From positions 1-34,141 of the forward strand of contig NZ_CVSG01000062.1 of NCBI RefSeq assembly GCF_001179945.1: DNA of 34,141 nucleotides, read 5' to 3'. The notes beneath the pieces were generated by a model. That model had not been told where the DNA came from. It saw only the letters and a list, made by a program, of their open reading frames with translations, and did not search any database. Within the stretch, counting starts at the first letter, position 1, and every line of letters begins with the position of its first letter. A program made the position numbers and the translations under genes. Shown one piece after another: positions 1 through 8,352 of this stretch. The DNA is from Candidatus Pelagibacter communis (GTDB lineage Bacteria > Pseudomonadota > Alphaproteobacteria > Pelagibacterales > Pelagibacteraceae).

Positions 1-55
1 AATATTCATTAATGTCTATAATATAAACAAATTTTGAAGATATAAAGGAGCTTTA

Positions 56-295
56 ATGAAAAAAGGAAATAGAGCTGGAGATTCCCCAATTGGCATTGAT
101 GTATTAGAGGGAAAATCTTATTTTTGGTGTACTTGTGGAATTAGTTCTAAGCAACCTTTTTGTGATAGTTCACATAAAGGAACTGAGTTTGTGCCTTTTA
201 AATATGTAGCTGATCAATCTAAAAAAGTTTTTTTCTGCACATGCAAACAAACAAATGATCAACCATTATGTGATGGTTCACATAACTTAAAATAA
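56..295 (+). CDS. Tandem CDGSH iron-sulfur domain protein
   Basis: A 79-residue protein with two CDGSH-type iron-sulfur motifs. The first has Cys25, Cys27, Cys36 and His40 (core CDSSH); the second has Cys61, Cys63, Cys72 and His76 (core CDGSH). Each three-Cys one-His set is the known ligand pattern for one [2Fe-2S] cluster, so two clusters are expected. No signal peptide or membrane segment is seen, which suggests a soluble cytoplasmic protein for electron or cluster transfer; the partner is unknown. A strong ribosome binding site, AAGGAG at 45-50, supports this start. A possible -10 box, TATAAT at 17-22, lies upstream, but its -35 would fall outside the window. The stop codon directly abuts the next gene, so the two are probably co-transcribed. 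Family assignment is firm; the physiological role is not. Confidence 0.93.
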   Translation: MKKGNRAGDSPIGIDVLEGKSYFWCTCGISSKQPFCDSSHKGTEFVPFKYVADQSKKVFFCTCKQTNDQPLCDGSHNLK

Positions 296-958
296 ATGAT
301 GAAAACAAAGGCAGTAGTGTTTGATGCTTACGGTACATTGTTCGATGTAAATTCAGCTGCTAAAAGATGTAAAGATAAAATTGGAGCTAAGTGGGAAACA
401 TTTGCAAATTTTTGGAGAACTACTCAGCTTGAATATACTTGGCTTAGAAGTTTAATGAAAAGACATAAAAATTTTTGGGATATTACTGAGGATAGTTTGG
501 ATAAATCAATGAAAGTATTCAATATTAATAAAAATATGAAAAATGAATTGCTTAGTCTTTACAAAATTTTATCTCCTTATCCCGAAGTAAAAGGAGTCCT
601 GGAAGATTTAAAAAAGAAAAACTTCAAACTTGCTATACTTTCTAATGGGACACTAGATCTTCTAAATGAACTAGTTGAAACTAATAAGTTAGATAATTTA
701 TTTAATGATCTTTTTTCTATTGAAGAAGTTAAAATTTATAAACCTGACCCAAGAGTTTATGAAATACCGATTAAAAAATATAAAATTAAACATGATGAAA
801 TTACTTTTTTAAGCGCGAATACATGGGATGTTTCAGGAGGTGGAAACTTTGGATATAATTCTATTTGGGTTAATAGACATAACTCAGTATTTGATATCCT
901 CGATTTTCAGCCAAAAAATGAGATTAGCAATTTAACGCAGCTACTTGATATAGTCTAA
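296..958 (+). CDS. Type II (S)-2-haloacid dehalogenase-like HAD hydrolase
   Basis: 220 residues, the usual length for L-2-haloacid dehalogenases, which hydrolyse (S)-2-haloalkanoic acids to (R)-2-hydroxyacids through an aspartyl ester. The known catalytic set is recognisable: nucleophile Asp10 in FDAYGTLF, Tyr12, Arg41 in FWRTTQLEYTWLRSL (the halide and carboxylate binding region), Ser116-Asn117 in LSNG, Lys149 in YKPDPRVYE, and Ser173, Asn175, Trp177, Asp178 in SANTWD. Together they separate it from phosphatase-type HADs, where Arg41 and the Trp/Asn halide cradle are absent. The start directly follows the CDGSH stop; a second ATG at 299 is an equally possible start. The real substrate in the cell (a natural marine haloacid or something else) cannot be read from sequence. 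Confidence 0.9.
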   Translation: MMKTKAVVFDAYGTLFDVNSAAKRCKDKIGAKWETFANFWRTTQLEYTWLRSLMKRHKNFWDITEDSLDKSMKVFNINKNMKNELLSLYKILSPYPEVKGVLEDLKKKNFKLAILSNGTLDLLNELVETNKLDNLFNDLFSIEEVKIYKPDPRVYEIPIKKYKIKHDEITFLSANTWDVSGGGNFGYNSIWVNRHNSVFDILDFQPKNEISNLTQLLDIV

Positions 959-979
959 ACTTCCATTATAAATATTTCT

Positions 980-1822
980 ATGTCTCAAATCGAAGTAAAA
1001 AAAATTATTAAAGCCTTAAATGCCTCAGATGGTGCAGGAGTAAAATTAAAAAGAAGCATAGGAACTCCAGAAGCAGATTATATCGATCCATTCTTAATGC
1101 TTGATGAATTTGGTTCTGAAAATAAAGATGATTATGTAGCTGGTTTTCCACCACATCCACACAGAGGAATAGAAACAGTAACTTACATGTTAAACGGAGA
1201 GTTTGAACATCAAGATAGCACTGGAGCTAAAGGTATTATGACATCTGGAGATGTACAATGGATGAAAACTGGAAGAGGAATTATTCACTCCGAAATGCCT
1301 GCTATGAAGGAAGGTAAGTTATTAGGCTTTCAACTTTGGATAAACATGCCAGCTAAAATGAAAAAGAACAAGCCTGAATACCTTTATATAAAAGGAAACG
1401 AGCTCGGACAACACGAAGATAGTGAGAAAATTGTAAAAGTAATCGCAGGCAAATACGAAAAAGCTGAGGGACCAGAGAAAAATCATAACGTTGATCCCAT
1501 TTATTTTCATATAATTTTAAATGAAAAAAAAGAATTTAACTGTGATGTACCATCAGGACATAACTCTTTTGTATACCTATTAAAAGGTGAATTAAATATA
1601 GGAGGGAAAGCCCACAATAAAACAGCTGACTCAAACTTAATATTATTAGAGCGAGGAACTAAATTAAAAATTAAAGCTAGCAAAAAATCTGAATTTTTAT
1701 TTATAGCTGGTAAGCCAATTGGCGAACCTATTGCAAGAGGTGGGCCATTTGTGATGAATACAAAAGCTGAGATACTTGAGGCTATTCAAGACTATAACAA
1801 CGGAACATTTGCTAAATACTAA
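980..1822 (+). CDS. Pirin family protein
   Basis: 280 residues, bicupin pirin family. The N-terminal cupin carries the metal-binding motif: PPHPHRG near residues 57-63, then GIETVTYMLNGEFEHQDS, and the second pair in GIIHSEMP near residues 100-107. These supply the His/His/His/Glu iron ligands known in pirins. The C-terminal half has the usual pirin C domain (GHNSFVYLLKGE, then GEPIARGGPFVMNT near the end). Some bacterial pirins have quercetinase activity and others act as redox-dependent binding proteins, so the function is open. It follows the haloacid dehalogenase by 21 bases and precedes a quinone oxidoreductase by 25, probably in one transcript. No clear Shine-Dalgarno sequence is seen before the ATG. 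Confidence 0.93.
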   Translation: MSQIEVKKIIKALNASDGAGVKLKRSIGTPEADYIDPFLMLDEFGSENKDDYVAGFPPHPHRGIETVTYMLNGEFEHQDSTGAKGIMTSGDVQWMKTGRGIIHSEMPAMKEGKLLGFQLWINMPAKMKKNKPEYLYIKGNELGQHEDSEKIVKVIAGKYEKAEGPEKNHNVDPIYFHIILNEKKEFNCDVPSGHNSFVYLLKGELNIGGKAHNKTADSNLILLERGTKLKIKASKKSEFLFIAGKPIGEPIARGGPFVMNTKAEILEAIQDYNNGTFAKY

Positions 1823-1847
1823 AAGTTAAAGTACGTTCCCGTAAAAA

Positions 1848-2822
1848 ATGCCTAAATCTATCGTAATTAAAAAAAACGGAGGTCCCGAAGTATTAGAACT
1901 TCAGGATGTAAACGTTGCATCCCCAGGTGCTGATGAAATCAAAGTTACAAATCATGCAATTGGATTAAATTATATTGATACTTATCATAGATCTGGTTTG
2001 TACCCCATCAATTTGCCTAGTGGTATTGGTTTGGAAGCTGCTGGAAAAATTGATGAAGTGGGTCCAAATGTTTCTGAGTTTAATAAAGGTGACAATATTG
2101 CATACGCCTCTGTTCCATTAGGAGCTTATGCTCAGCAAAGAATAATCCCATCTAAAATAGCTGTTAAAATTCCAGATGGAATTTCACACGAGTTAGCTGC
2201 AACTTTAATGACAAAAGGTTTAACTACTAATTATTTACTTACCAAAACTTATAGGCTTAAAGCTGGTGAAACAGTTCTTTTTCATGCAGCAGCTGGAGGA
2301 GTAGGCCAAATTTTTGCTCAATGGGCTAATAGTATTGGAGCAAAAGTAATTGGAACAGTCGGCTCTGATGATAAAATCAAAATAGCTGAAGAAAATGGTT
2401 ACTCTTATGTCATTAATTATACAAAAGATAATTTTGCCAAAGAGGTTATGAAAATTACTAAAAATAAAGGAGTGCCTGTAGTTTTTGATGGTGTTGGAAA
2501 AAAAACATTCCATGGATCATTAGAATGTCTTTCAACAAGAGGTATGATGATAAGTTTTGGAAATGCATCTGGACCTTTAGATCCTATTAATGTTCCTAAA
2601 GAAATCCAGCCCAAAGGCCTTTACTTTACAAGGCCTTCTATTGGACAGTACTTTAGTAATAGAAAAGAACTTCAAGTTGGAGCTGATCAAATTTTTGAGA
2701 AGGTAAAATTTGGAAAAATAAAAATTAGAATTTCAAAAAAGTATAAACTTGCAGACGCTAAGAACGCTCACGCAGATCTTGAGGCAAGGAAATTAATTGG
2801 TCCAGCAATCTTACTTCCTTAA
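1848..2822 (+). CDS. NADPH:quinone oxidoreductase, zeta-crystallin type MDR
   Basis: 324 residues, medium-chain dehydrogenase/reductase of the zinc-free quinone oxidoreductase (QOR, zeta-crystallin) group. It has an N-terminal GroES-like domain (GLNYIDTYHRSGLYP near residues 39-53, then GIGLEAAG) and a Rossmann domain with the nucleotide-binding loop AAAGGVGQ near residues 147-154 and HGSLECLSTRGMMISFG later. The catalytic and structural zinc-ligand cysteines of alcohol dehydrogenases are absent, as expected for QOR. It likely reduces quinones or reactive carbonyls with NADPH in the cytoplasm. The last base of its stop codon is the first base of the next ATG. Subfamily is clear; substrate is inferred. 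Confidence 0.92.
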   Translation: MPKSIVIKKNGGPEVLELQDVNVASPGADEIKVTNHAIGLNYIDTYHRSGLYPINLPSGIGLEAAGKIDEVGPNVSEFNKGDNIAYASVPLGAYAQQRIIPSKIAVKIPDGISHELAATLMTKGLTTNYLLTKTYRLKAGETVLFHAAAGGVGQIFAQWANSIGAKVIGTVGSDDKIKIAEENGYSYVINYTKDNFAKEVMKITKNKGVPVVFDGVGKKTFHGSLECLSTRGMMISFGNASGPLDPINVPKEIQPKGLYFTRPSIGQYFSNRKELQVGADQIFEKVKFGKIKIRISKKYKLADAKNAHADLEARKLIGPAILLP

Positions 2823-3082
2823 TGTCAAAAAAAATAATTTCTCCTTGTATTAGTATTTGTAAAACTGATCCTGTAACTGGCTACTGTTATGGATGCGCTA
2901 GAACTAACGAAGAAAAAAAACAATGGAAAGATGAAAATATTAGTAATGAATGGAAATTAGCGAATATTGAGAAAATAAAATCAAGAATGCAAGGGTGGCA
3001 ATTAAGTACTTTTGAAGAATCTTACAATCATAAAGTTAACCAAGGAATTTCACTTTTTAAAAAAAAACTTTTAGAGGATTGA
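2822..3082 (+). CDS. DUF1289 small cysteine-rich protein
   Basis: 86 residues with the DUF1289 core: SPCISICKTDPVTGYCYGCARTNEE near residues 7-31, with four conserved cysteines (C9, C13, C22, C25) followed by a W-rich EKKQWK segment. These cysteines look like a small metal or iron-sulfur site. Members are widespread in proteobacteria, often annotated as Fe-S or Fe-S-oxidoreductase-associated, but without an established function. It starts on the last base of the quinone oxidoreductase stop (TAATG), implying translational coupling. The C-terminal third (residues 55-86) is charged and has no recognisable motif. It ends one base before the stop of the convergent DUF2721 gene. Confidence 0.85.
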   Translation: MSKKIISPCISICKTDPVTGYCYGCARTNEEKKQWKDENISNEWKLANIEKIKSRMQGWQLSTFEESYNHKVNQGISLFKKKLLED

Positions 3083-3083
3083 T

Positions 3084-3494
3084 TTATAAATCCTTTTTCA
3101 TAGAATCCATATCACTAAGGTGATATTTCAATGCTTCATTAGACATTCTAACTTCCTGTAAAAATAAAAAAATTGAGATAATCATACATACACAGCACAA
3201 CGCAAAACTTAGCCTAGCATAAAATGTTAAATTTAAATATAATAGTAATACCGTAAGCATATTGAAAAGAAATCCAAATGACGAAAACCCCATTACGTAT
3301 TTAAGAAAATTTGCTCTTTTATTTAATACATGAAGTTGTTTTTCTAATTCTGGTGGAACTTTTTTTTCAAAAGTAAATTTGTCGTGCAGTTGTCTAATTA
3401 ATGCGCTTAAAGTATGAAAACGATTACTATACATTGTCATCATTAAAGGGATGGCCGGGAACATTAAAGCTGCTACTGTGTAGTCTATATCCAT
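3084..3494 (-). CDS. DUF2721 integral membrane protein
   Basis: 136 residues. It begins with a hydrophobic segment near residues 7-21 (VAALMFPAIPLMMTM) followed by a conserved polar stretch, NRFHTLSALIRQLHD, typical of DUF2721. Two further hydrophobic helices lie near residues 68-88 and 92-113, separated by few residues. It is predicted to sit in the inner membrane with three helices. No function is known for the family. It is on the opposite strand to both neighbours: convergent with the DUF1289 gene and divergent from ubiA across 53 bases that must hold both promoters; I could not identify boxes there with confidence. Confidence 0.82.
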   Translation of the reverse strand: MDIDYTVAALMFPAIPLMMTMYSNRFHTLSALIRQLHDKFTFEKKVPPELEKQLHVLNKRANFLKYVMGFSSFGFLFNMLTVLLLYLNLTFYARLSFALCCVCMIISIFLFLQEVRMSNEALKYHLSDMDSMKKDL

Positions 3495-3547
3495 TTCGAA
3501 TCAAATTGATTATGAAGATAGTGTTTGATATTTACAAGTAATATTTA

Positions 3548-4402
3548 ATGAAGCATTTAAAGATATTCATAGATTTAACTAGATTAAATAAACCAATTGG
3601 TTTTATGCTTTTGTTTTGGCCATGCGCATGGGGTTTAACTTACGCTTTTAGTTTTAATCAAAATAATTATTTATATATACAATATCTAGTTTTGTTTTTT
3701 TTAGGTTCAGTATTAATGAGAAGTGCAGGGTGTATTTTTAATGATATTGTAGATAGAGACTTTGATAAAAAAGTTAAGAGAACAAAAAAAAGACCTATAG
3801 CCTCTAATTTGATTTCTGTTAATCGTGCATTTTTATATGTTATAGCTCTCTGCTCACTAGCTTTTTTAATTTTAATTCAGTTTAACTGGTATACAATTAC
3901 TCTAGGTTTGGGGTCAATGGTTCTTGCTTTTTCTTACCCATTTATGAAAAGGATTACTTATTGGCCACAATTATTTTTGGGAATTACTTTTAATTGGGGA
4001 CTAATTATGGCTTGGACTTCGATGAACAATGAAATTTCACTCGAAATTCTAATTTTATATATCTCGGCCATATTTTGGACATTGGGCTATGACACGATTT
4101 ACGGAGCACAAGATATGTCAGATGATGAAATTATAGGCCTTAAGTCGACTTCAATAAAATTTAAAAAAAATATTAAGATTTTTGTAGGTAGTTGTTATTT
4201 TTTAAGTGCTTTATTTTTAATTTTTGTATTTGAGAACTATTTAGGTATTAATTTTTTTACTCTTTTTTTGTTAATATTTTTTTTAACATTGATTTTTCAA
4301 ATTAAAATTTTTAAAAAAGAAAAAGAAAAAACTTGTCTACAAGCTTTTAAAACCAACAATTTATCTGGCTTGATCTTATTTTTATCGATTTATTCAATAT
4401 AA
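3548..4402 (+). CDS. ubiA: 4-hydroxybenzoate polyprenyltransferase
   Basis: 284 residues, polytopic membrane prenyltransferase of the UbiA family, which attaches the polyprenyl tail to 4-hydroxybenzoate in ubiquinone synthesis. N-terminal LTRLNKPIGFMLLFWPCAWGL matches the family opening. The first Asp-rich motif is NDIVDRDFDKKVKRT near residues 67-81 and the second is YDTIYGAQD near residues 179-187; these bind Mg-diphosphate of the prenyl donor. About eight to nine hydrophobic helices are visible, and length is close to E. coli UbiA (290). The stop is two bases before the msbA-type gene, so it probably leads the lipid A operon transcript although its pathway differs. Confidence 0.93.
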   Translation: MKHLKIFIDLTRLNKPIGFMLLFWPCAWGLTYAFSFNQNNYLYIQYLVLFFLGSVLMRSAGCIFNDIVDRDFDKKVKRTKKRPIASNLISVNRAFLYVIALCSLAFLILIQFNWYTITLGLGSMVLAFSYPFMKRITYWPQLFLGITFNWGLIMAWTSMNNEISLEILILYISAIFWTLGYDTIYGAQDMSDDEIIGLKSTSIKFKKNIKIFVGSCYFLSALFLIFVFENYLGINFFTLFLLIFFLTLIFQIKIFKKEKEKTCLQAFKTNNLSGLILFLSIYSI

Positions 4403-4404
4403 AA

Positions 4405-6147
4405 ATGGAATTAGAAGAATTAAAACTTATTTTAAAGAGACTTTATAGAGAGTACGTAAGATATCATATTAAAACAATTTTGTTTTGTTTAGTCTTGTCT
4501 ATATTCGTCGCTGGATCTACCTCGGCAACTGCATGGCTTTTGGATCCTGCTGTAAAAAAAATATTTGTCGAAAAAGATCAAACCTTGGCTTGGTTAATAC
4601 CTATAGGAATAGTAATCGCTTTTGCATCAAAAGGCCTCTCATTATATTTTGCAAGATTAAATATTTTAAAGGTCGGGCAAAAAATTTCCGGTGAAATGCA
4701 GAAAAAGTTGGCTAAATCAATTTTATTTTCAGATATCCAAACTTTAGACTCTAGACATTCTGGAAAATATATCTCTAATATTATGTACGATTGTGGGCAA
4801 ATACACCAACTTGTTAGCACTGGGGTATTGAATATTATGAAAGATTCTTTTTCGGTAATTTTCTTGGTGGGTTTAATGTTTTATCAAAATTGGAAACTAG
4901 CTTTGTTTGCAATGATTATGATACCTTTGGCAGCAGGTCTGGCTAAAAATCTTGGAAAAAAGGTGGGAAAAGCAACTTTTCAAGCGAGTGAAATTTCTGG
5001 AAAACTAGCTTCTTTTTTATCAGATATTTTTAAGGCATCTAAAATGATAAGAGTTTATCAAAAAGAAAATGATGAAGAAAAACATTCTCAAGAGGTTATA
5101 TCACAACTAGTCGACAAAAATATAAGATTAGCAAGTCTTGTAATAAGAGCAACTCCCATAATGGAGGTATTAACAGGAATTATGATTGCAGGTTTTATTT
5201 TTTACTCCGGTAAGTTAATTAATGCAGGTGAATTAGAGGTAAATAATTTTTTTTCTTTTTTGGCTGCAATGATGCTTGCTTATCAACCAGTTCGCTCCCT
5301 TGCTACAATTAATATGACGATACATCAAGGATCGGTTGCTGCTAAGAGAATTTTTAAAGTAATTGATAAACCTATAGAAATTAAAAATGATGATAGTTTG
5401 CCTGAACTTAATATGACTGATTGCAATATCGAATTCACAAATGTTGATTTTAAGTACGAAACTACCAATGAAAAGGCTGTAAAAAATATCAATTTAAAAA
5501 TGGAAGGAGGAAAAATTACAGCTCTTGTAGGGCAAAGCGGAGCTGGAAAAAGCACAATTATCAATTTAATTCCAAGATTTTATGACCCACAAAATGGCCT
5601 AGTTCAAATAGACGGTCAAGATATCAAGAAAGTGAGACTAAATTCTGTAAGAAAACATATCTCCTTAGTAAGTCAAGATATAGTCCTATTTGATGATTCT
5701 ATTAAAAATAATATTTCTTACGCAAACCCAAAAGCTACTCAAAAAGACATTGAAACTGCATGTAAATTTGCTGCAGCTGATGAGTTTATTAATAAATTAC
5801 CAAATAAATATGACAGCTTCGTAGGAGAAAATGGAGTCAAATTATCTGGAGGACAAAAACAAAGAATATCAATAGCCAGAGCTATTATAAAGAACTCTTC
5901 AATTATATTGTTGGATGAGGCAACTTCCTCTTTGGATACAGAATCAGAAAGGATAGTTCAAAATGCAATAAATTATTTGATAAAAAATAAAACTACAATA
6001 GTAATTGCGCATAGACTATCAACTATTCACAGTTCAGATAAAATTATTGTTTTTAAAAATGGTAGTGTGATTGACTCTGGTAACCATAAAAATTTGTTAA
6101 GAGACTGTGAAGAATATAAGTCATTGTACCAAAACCAACTTAAGTAA
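4405..6147 (+). CDS. msbA: MsbA-type lipid A flippase, ABC exporter
   Basis: 580 residues: an N-terminal six-helix transmembrane domain (about residues 22-315) fused to an ATPase domain. ATPase motifs seen: Walker A GQSGAGKST at 376-384, signature LSGGQ at 480-484, Walker B ILLDE at 501-505 and switch His536 in IAHRLST. It probably works as a homodimer flipping lipid A-core across the inner membrane. Sequence alone cannot exclude another lipid or drug substrate, but the genes directly downstream (waaA, lpxK, lpxL) all act on lipid A, which supports MsbA. The gaps to ubiA upstream (2 bases) and waaA downstream (2-5 bases) suggest one operon. Confidence 0.9.
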   Translation: MELEELKLILKRLYREYVRYHIKTILFCLVLSIFVAGSTSATAWLLDPAVKKIFVEKDQTLAWLIPIGIVIAFASKGLSLYFARLNILKVGQKISGEMQKKLAKSILFSDIQTLDSRHSGKYISNIMYDCGQIHQLVSTGVLNIMKDSFSVIFLVGLMFYQNWKLALFAMIMIPLAAGLAKNLGKKVGKATFQASEISGKLASFLSDIFKASKMIRVYQKENDEEKHSQEVISQLVDKNIRLASLVIRATPIMEVLTGIMIAGFIFYSGKLINAGELEVNNFFSFLAAMMLAYQPVRSLATINMTIHQGSVAAKRIFKVIDKPIEIKNDDSLPELNMTDCNIEFTNVDFKYETTNEKAVKNINLKMEGGKITALVGQSGAGKSTIINLIPRFYDPQNGLVQIDGQDIKKVRLNSVRKHISLVSQDIVLFDDSIKNNISYANPKATQKDIETACKFAAADEFINKLPNKYDSFVGENGVKLSGGQKQRISIARAIIKNSSIILLDEATSSLDTESERIVQNAINYLIKNKTTIVIAHRLSTIHSSDKIIVFKNGSVIDSGNHKNLLRDCEEYKSLYQNQLK

Positions 6148-6152
6148 AATTG

Positions 6153-7433
6153 ATGAAACTCCTATACGGGACTACAGCTTTCATAATTTATCCATTACTG
6201 GTAATATTGGTTTTTTTAAGAAAGATTTTTAACAAAGAAGATAGAAATAGATACAAAGAAAAAATTTTTCCTTCGAGTTTTAATGTGAAAAGAACTAACA
6301 ACTCAAAGTTAATTATGTTTCATGCAGCAAGTATAGGTGAGTTAAAAAGTATTCTTCCAATTATAAAAGAATTAGAAAAAAAATACGATAATTTAGAAAT
6401 TCTTGTTACCACACTTACAATTAGTTCTGCAAATCTTGCAAAAACAGAATTAAAAAAATTTAAAAATGCTACTCATAGATTTTTACCATTAGATGTAAAT
6501 TTTTTGATGAGAAAATTTCTTACAAACTGGAAACCAGATTTCATATTTCTAGTTGACTCAGAAATTTGGCCTAATTTGATTTTTTTAGCAAAAAAAAGAA
6601 AAATTCCTTTAGGAATTATTAATGCTAGGATTACAAAAAAAACTTATAAAAGATGGATTCTTTTTCCTAAACTGGCTCGATCAATTTTTGGATTGTTTGA
6701 TTTATGTATTGTTTCAAATCAAGAAACAAAAAAATTTCTTGAAAATTTAAATGCAAAGAATATTTTTTATTTTGGAAATTTAAAATTTTGTGAAAATATA
6801 GAAAGTACTCAACTTTTTAATAATAATAACGAATTTTTAAAATCTAATAAATTTTGGTTAGCTGCAAGCACACATGAAGGAGAAGATGAATTTTGTTTAA
6901 ATACACATATAGAACTTCAAAAGAAGATAAAAAATGTTAAAACAATTATTGTGCCAAGGCATATTTCAAGAGTTGATAAGATAAAGAAGATAGGAGAAAG
7001 TTTAAACCTTACTTGCCAAATATTAAATCCTGAGGATAAGATTTTAAATGATAAAGAAATAATAATAATTAACTCTATTGGAAAATTACAAAGTTTTTAT
7101 AAATATTCTAAAAGTGTATTTATTGGAAAATCCACAATTAAAAAATTTGAAGAAGTGGGAGGTCAAAATCCAATAGAGGCTGCAAAACTAGGATGCAAAA
7201 TTTATCATGGTCCTTTCATTTACAATTTTAAAGATATTTATCTACTTCTTGCGCAACAAAATGTTTCTAAACAGGTAAATAATTGTAGAGAATTGGTAGA
7301 TAACTTAATACTAGATTTAAACAGTTCAAAAGAAAATAATGTAGATTTTATTTCTTTAATAAACCACCTTGAGCAAAAAATACTTAATGACTCAATGAAA
7401 CAAATAAAACTTTTTATAAATGAAAATAAATAA
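6153..7433 (+). CDS. waaA: Kdo transferase (3-deoxy-D-manno-octulosonic acid transferase)
   Basis: About 426 residues, GT30 family. It adds Kdo from CMP-Kdo to the lipid A precursor at the cytoplasmic face of the inner membrane. A single N-terminal hydrophobic anchor (LLYGTTAFIIYPLLVILVFL) is followed by family motifs: HAASIGELKS, VDSEIWPN, GIINARI, AASTHEGEDE, and FIGKSTIKKFEEVGGQNPIEAA, with the conserved catalytic Glu in the HAASIGE loop. I start at the ATG at 6153; an in-frame TTG at 6150 directly precedes it. Its 3' end overlaps lpxK by 14 bases. The CMP-Kdo maker kdsB lies elsewhere in this window (31308-32045). The glycosyl count (mono- or bifunctional) cannot be judged here. Confidence 0.93.
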   Translation: MKLLYGTTAFIIYPLLVILVFLRKIFNKEDRNRYKEKIFPSSFNVKRTNNSKLIMFHAASIGELKSILPIIKELEKKYDNLEILVTTLTISSANLAKTELKKFKNATHRFLPLDVNFLMRKFLTNWKPDFIFLVDSEIWPNLIFLAKKRKIPLGIINARITKKTYKRWILFPKLARSIFGLFDLCIVSNQETKKFLENLNAKNIFYFGNLKFCENIESTQLFNNNNEFLKSNKFWLAASTHEGEDEFCLNTHIELQKKIKNVKTIIVPRHISRVDKIKKIGESLNLTCQILNPEDKILNDKEIIIINSIGKLQSFYKYSKSVFIGKSTIKKFEEVGGQNPIEAAKLGCKIYHGPFIYNFKDIYLLLAQQNVSKQVNNCRELVDNLILDLNSSKENNVDFISLINHLEQKILNDSMKQIKLFINENK

Positions 7434-8352
7434 ACCAAAATTTTGGGATCAAAAAAAAAGTTTTTATTCCATTATTCTTTTTCCTTTTACTGTTTTAGTC
7501 AAACTAGTGATTTTTTTTAAGAAGAAGTTTATTAAAAGTAAAAAATTTAATATTCCAGTTATTTGTATTGGTAATATATATTTAGGAGGTACTGGTAAAA
7601 CTCCAACTGCTATTTTGATTGCAAATGAATTAGTTAAAATTGGAAAAAAACCCTCTATAATAAGAAAATTTTATTTAGATCAAGAAGATGAATATGAATT
7701 AATACGAAAATATCATAAAGACTTACACGTAAATTTAAAAAGATCTGAAGCAATTTTAGAGGCAGAAAATAAATCTTACGACTCTGTTATTCTTGATGAT
7801 GGTTTTCAAGATTATACAATAAAAAAGAATTTTAATATTATTTGTTTCAATCAAAATCAATTAATTGGGAATGGTATGGTAATTCCTTCGGGCCCCTTAA
7901 GAGAGAGTTTAGATGCGCTTAAGGACTCTCAAGTGGTTATTATTAATGGTAAAAAAAATTTAGAATTTGAGCAAAAAATTTTACAATATAATAAAAACCT
8001 GTATATTTTTTACTCAAATTATTATTCTTTAAATTCAAATGAATTTAAGAAAAAAAAATTACTAGCACTAGCAGGAATTGCAAACCCTAAAAACTTTTTT
8101 GACTTACTTCTCAAAGAAGGGCTCGATATAGAAAAAAAAATCATTTTTCCCGATCACTATCAGTTTAAAAGGTCAGAAATAGTAAATATAGTGAAATATG
8201 CTAATGAAAGGAATCTTCAAATTGTAATGACTGAGAAAGATTACTTTAAAGTAAAAAAATTTAATTACAATGAAATAAAATATCTAAAAATTATATTGAA
8301 AATTGATAATTATGAAAAATTAATTAAGTTAATTTCAGATAAATATGATTAA
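7420..8352 (+). CDS. lpxK: Tetraacyldisaccharide 4'-kinase
   Basis: 310 residues. LpxK phosphorylates the 4' position of the lipid A disaccharide with ATP at the inner membrane. The N-terminus has KPKFWDQ followed by a hydrophobic helix, as in the family. The P-loop is in GNIYLGGTGKTPTA near residues 50-63. The LpxK signature LDDGFQDY lies near residues 125-132, and GPLRES follows about 30 residues later. Toward the end is the FPDHYQF and TEKDYFKV pair typical of LpxK. It overlaps waaA by 14 bases and lpxL by 8, so translation is likely coupled along the operon. Confidence 0.95.
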   Translation: MKINKPKFWDQKKSFYSIILFPFTVLVKLVIFFKKKFIKSKKFNIPVICIGNIYLGGTGKTPTAILIANELVKIGKKPSIIRKFYLDQEDEYELIRKYHKDLHVNLKRSEAILEAENKSYDSVILDDGFQDYTIKKNFNIICFNQNQLIGNGMVIPSGPLRESLDALKDSQVVIINGKKNLEFEQKILQYNKNLYIFYSNYYSLNSNEFKKKKLLALAGIANPKNFFDLLLKEGLDIEKKIIFPDHYQFKRSEIVNIVKYANERNLQIVMTEKDYFKVKKFNYNEIKYLKIILKIDNYEKLIKLISDKYD

